The notes below the pieces were generated by a model. It saw only the letters and a list, made by a program, of their open reading frames with translations. It was not told the origin of the DNA and did no database searches. A stretch of 64,000 bases of DNA from Actinacidiphila bryophytorum (GTDB lineage Bacteria; Actinomycetota; Actinomycetes; Streptomycetales; Streptomycetaceae). The DNA is taken from contig NZ_JAFFIX010000004.1 in NCBI RefSeq assembly GCF_016916835.1, positions 351,862-415,861 of the forward strand. Direction: 5' to 3'. The position numbers and the translations under genes were made by a program. Of the stretch, positions 61,967 through 64,000 are shown piece after piece. Positions within the stretch are counted from its first letter, which is position 1. Each line of letters begins with the position of its first letter.

Positions 61967-62093
61967 GCGCCCCCCGGCACGCCCGGCGCGCACCGGTGCG
62001 ATTCCCCCGCAGGCCCTTGGTCGGCCACACTGGACGGGTGACCACCCGTGCGGCAGCACCTGCAAAGAGTGACAAATACGAGGAATCGGACGT

Positions 62094-63824
62094 TTGAACC
62101 TCACGCGCTGGAGTGCCCGGCTCCCCGTAACAAAGCGACGCGGCGCAGTCCCGGCAGCCCGCGGCAAACTCGCCGACGCCGCCGCACCCGTCGGCGGGGC
62201 CAAACGCGGCACAGCCGCCCCCACCGACCCGGCCCCACCGCCGCCCACGGCAGGCACCGACACCCCACCGCGACCCCAGGACCAGGCACTTCACGCCATC
62301 GCCGGCACACCGGGCGACCTCACAGGCGTCCTGAGCCGGCTGCCCGCACTGATCGCCGTCACCCACGGCCCCGCCCACCGCGTCGGCTTCGTCAACGACG
62401 CCTACGCCGACGTCTTCGGCCCCCGCACCACCGGCGCCCCCGCCCGCGAGGCCCTGCCGGAACTCGACGAACTCGGCCTGCTGCCGCTCATGGACCAGGT
62501 CCACCGCAGCGGCCGCCCGCGCACCGTCAAAGCCCGCAAGGTGAGCAGAGCCGCCACCGCCACACTCACCCGTCAGGGCTATTTCACCTTCACCTGCACC
62601 CCCGTCCACGCCGACGACCCCGACCCCGAACGCCGCGGCGTCCTGGTCTTCGCCGCCGACGTCACCGACCAGGTCCAGGCCGCGGAAAGGCTCAGGGAGA
62701 GCGAACGCCGCCTCCACGAGACCGCCGTCACGCTCCAGCGCAGCCTCCTGCCGCAGCAGCTGGAGCAGCCCGACGACCTCCGCCTGGCCGCCACCTACCA
62801 GCCCGGCGGCACCGACGCGGCCGTCGGCGGCGACTGGTACGACGTCATCACCCTCGGCGCCGGCCGCACCGCCCTGGTCATCGGCGACGTCATGGGCCGC
62901 GGAGTGCGCGCCGCCGCCGTCATGGGCCAGCTCCGCACCGCCGTACGCGCGTACGCCCGGCTCGACCTCCCCCCGCACGAGGTCGTCCAGCTGCTCGACG
63001 GCCTCGCCTCCGAGATCGACGCCACCCAGATCGCCACGTGCGTCTACGCCGTCCACGACCCCAGCGAAGGACGGCTCTCCTACGCCAGCGCAGGACACCT
63101 GCCGATCCTCATCCGCGACCCCGACGGCACCGTCCAGCGCACCGAGGAACCCACCGGGCCGCCGCTGGGCACCGGCGGCTGGACCCACACCACCGCCACC
63201 GTCCCCTTCGGCCCCGGCTGCACCGCCGTGCTCTACACCGACGGCCTCATCGAACGGCGCGGCGAGGACATCGAGGAAGGCGTCTCGACCCTCATGCGGG
63301 CGCTCGCCGGCGCCACCGGGGCGCCCCAGGTGATCTGCGACCGCCTCATGCGCGCGCTCGGCGTCACCGCCCAGCACGACGACGACGTCGCCGTCCTGGT
63401 CCTGCAGTACCCCGACCACACCGGCCACCCCGACGGCGAGGTCTTCCGCAACGCCTCGCTCGACCTCCTCGGCGGCATCGAAGCCGCCCCCCGCGCCCGC
63501 GCCTTCGCCTCCGGCGTCCTCGCCTCCTGGCGCTTCCCCGTCGAACTCCGCGACCTCGGCGTCCTGGCGGCGAGCGAGCTCGTCGCCAACTCCCTCAAGC
63601 ACGGGACGCCGCCGATGCGGTTGCGCCTCCGGCGCACGGACCGGCGGCTCGTCATCGAGGTCACCGACGGCGACGAGCACCTGCCGCGGCGGCGGCGCGC
63701 CGAACCCGCCGACGAGGCGGGCCGCGGTATCTCCATCATCGCGACCATCGCCTCCTCCTGGGGCTCCCGTCTCACCCCCGGCGGCGGCAAAGCCGTCTGG
63801 TGCGAGTTCACCCTCCCGGCCTAG
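62094..63824 (+). CDS. PAS-SpoIIE phosphatase with C-terminal HATPase (RsbW-like) domain
   Basis: 576 residues from TTG 62094 (GAGG upstream). A disordered Pro/Ala-rich N-terminus is followed by a PAS domain (GFVNDAYADVFGPR; VLVFAADVTDQVQAAERLRE), a PP2C/SpoIIE domain (AAVGGDWYDVI; VIGDVMGRGVRAAAVMGQLR; SYASAGHLPILIRDPDG; LYTDGLIERRGEDIEEG) and an RsbW-type ATPase (DLGVLAASELVANSLKHG with N-box, EAGRGISIIATIASSWG with G-box). Such proteins both phosphorylate and dephosphorylate anti-anti-sigma factors of the BldG type. BldG is encoded 20 kb away, but no direct link is shown. Confidence 0.93.
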   Translation: MNLTRWSARLPVTKRRGAVPAARGKLADAAAPVGGAKRGTAAPTDPAPPPPTAGTDTPPRPQDQALHAIAGTPGDLTGVLSRLPALIAVTHGPAHRVGFVNDAYADVFGPRTTGAPAREALPELDELGLLPLMDQVHRSGRPRTVKARKVSRAATATLTRQGYFTFTCTPVHADDPDPERRGVLVFAADVTDQVQAAERLRESERRLHETAVTLQRSLLPQQLEQPDDLRLAATYQPGGTDAAVGGDWYDVITLGAGRTALVIGDVMGRGVRAAAVMGQLRTAVRAYARLDLPPHEVVQLLDGLASEIDATQIATCVYAVHDPSEGRLSYASAGHLPILIRDPDGTVQRTEEPTGPPLGTGGWTHTTATVPFGPGCTAVLYTDGLIERRGEDIEEGVSTLMRALAGATGAPQVICDRLMRALGVTAQHDDDVAVLVLQYPDHTGHPDGEVFRNASLDLLGGIEAAPRARAFASGVLASWRFPVELRDLGVLAASELVANSLKHGTPPMRLRLRRTDRRLVIEVTDGDEHLPRRRRAEPADEAGRGISIIATIASSWGSRLTPGGGKAVWCEFTLPA

Positions 63825-63942
63825 TCTCTGTGGCCGGCGGCGCCCTTCCGCGGGCCGCGGCGGCCGCACGGCTCCCCTTCCGCGGGGGTGCGCTTCCGCC
63901 GGCCGCGGTGGCTTGGGCGGTGCCCCTTCCGCGAGGGGGCAA

Positions 63943-64000
63943 CACCAGGGGTGCGGGGAACTGCGCGCTCAGCCCCCGCCGGGGCGCGGGTCGTCACCGA
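63943..64000. repeat. Dispersed repeat at the right edge
   Basis: CAGGGGTGCGGGGAACTGCGCG (core 63955-63967) followed by CTCAGCCCCCGCCGGGGCGCGGG and GTCGTCACCGA. The whole 57-bp block is close to the reverse complement of 52229-52285. Confidence 0.85.

Overview
The window is a very GC-rich actinobacterial chromosome segment from Streptomyces or a close relative in the Streptomycetaceae. The evidence is the near-universal G/C third codon position, GTG and TTG starts, and a set of streptomycete genes: bldG with its partner anti-sigma gene, a 113-residue BldG, a 224-residue Crp, DUF3151 and DUF3152 proteins, K+-independent hppA, topA with a lysine-repeat tail, a membrane-transporter/thymidylate-kinase fusion, and an ssd-tad pilus cluster. 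A perfect 16-bp parS site (10417-10432) suggests the central, origin-proximal part of the chromosome. I see no rRNA, tRNA, CRISPR array or intact insertion sequence.

Layout. 1-3.5 kb: the end of a receiver-domain protein of unknown type, then two unequal copies of an aminotransferase gene. The upstream copy is broken after its PLP-lysine motif and the downstream copy is complete, which looks like the edge of an acquired segment. 3.5-16.4 kb: a Cys-rich ArsR-like regulator divergent from folE, a DUF2617 gene, a spermidine-synthase-like membrane protein, an SRPBCC membrane protein, aldose epimerase, pyrE, parS, fba, DUF3151, DUF3152, and a tryptophan-to-anthranilate operon (kynA-kynU-kynB-like). 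16.6-25.8 kb: crp, nth, a CoA-type Nudix hydrolase, a MarP-like membrane serine protease, an epoxide-hydrolase-like protein, a holin-family membrane protein, nhaA and acs. 25.9-33 kb: a SulP transporter/carbonic anhydrase fusion, a secreted lipoprotein, a CooC-like ATPase, a degenerate Fic-like protein and a HAD phosphatase.

33-39.2 kb: an ssd-tad (Flp pilus/secretion) operon. Its tadB and tadC are joined in one reading frame through a Gly/Arg-rich linker, and the linker contains a 173-bp MITE flanked by CTAG. The last gene of the operon has no nearby stop. 39.2-55.3 kb: a DUF1998 helicase, bldG and its partner, hppA, a lipoprotein, a methyltransferase, DUF2752, a membrane protein, topA and the tmk fusion. 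55.3-64 kb: repeat-rich DNA and a truncated TPR regulator stand where I would expect holB. They are followed by an FrnE-like oxidoreductase, a one-polypeptide ECF sigma/zinc-finger/membrane/NPCBM protein, a TetR regulator divergent from an NDH-2, and a PAS-SpoIIE phosphatase-kinase.

Three kinds of repeat run through the intergenic DNA. A dispersed element with core GGGGAACTGCGCG occurs near what I believe, from memory of S. coelicolor gene order, are synteny breakpoints. Short tandem duplications span or touch the stop codons of five genes. The MITE-like fold-back element lies in the tad linker. Comparisons with S. coelicolor are recollection and have not been checked.
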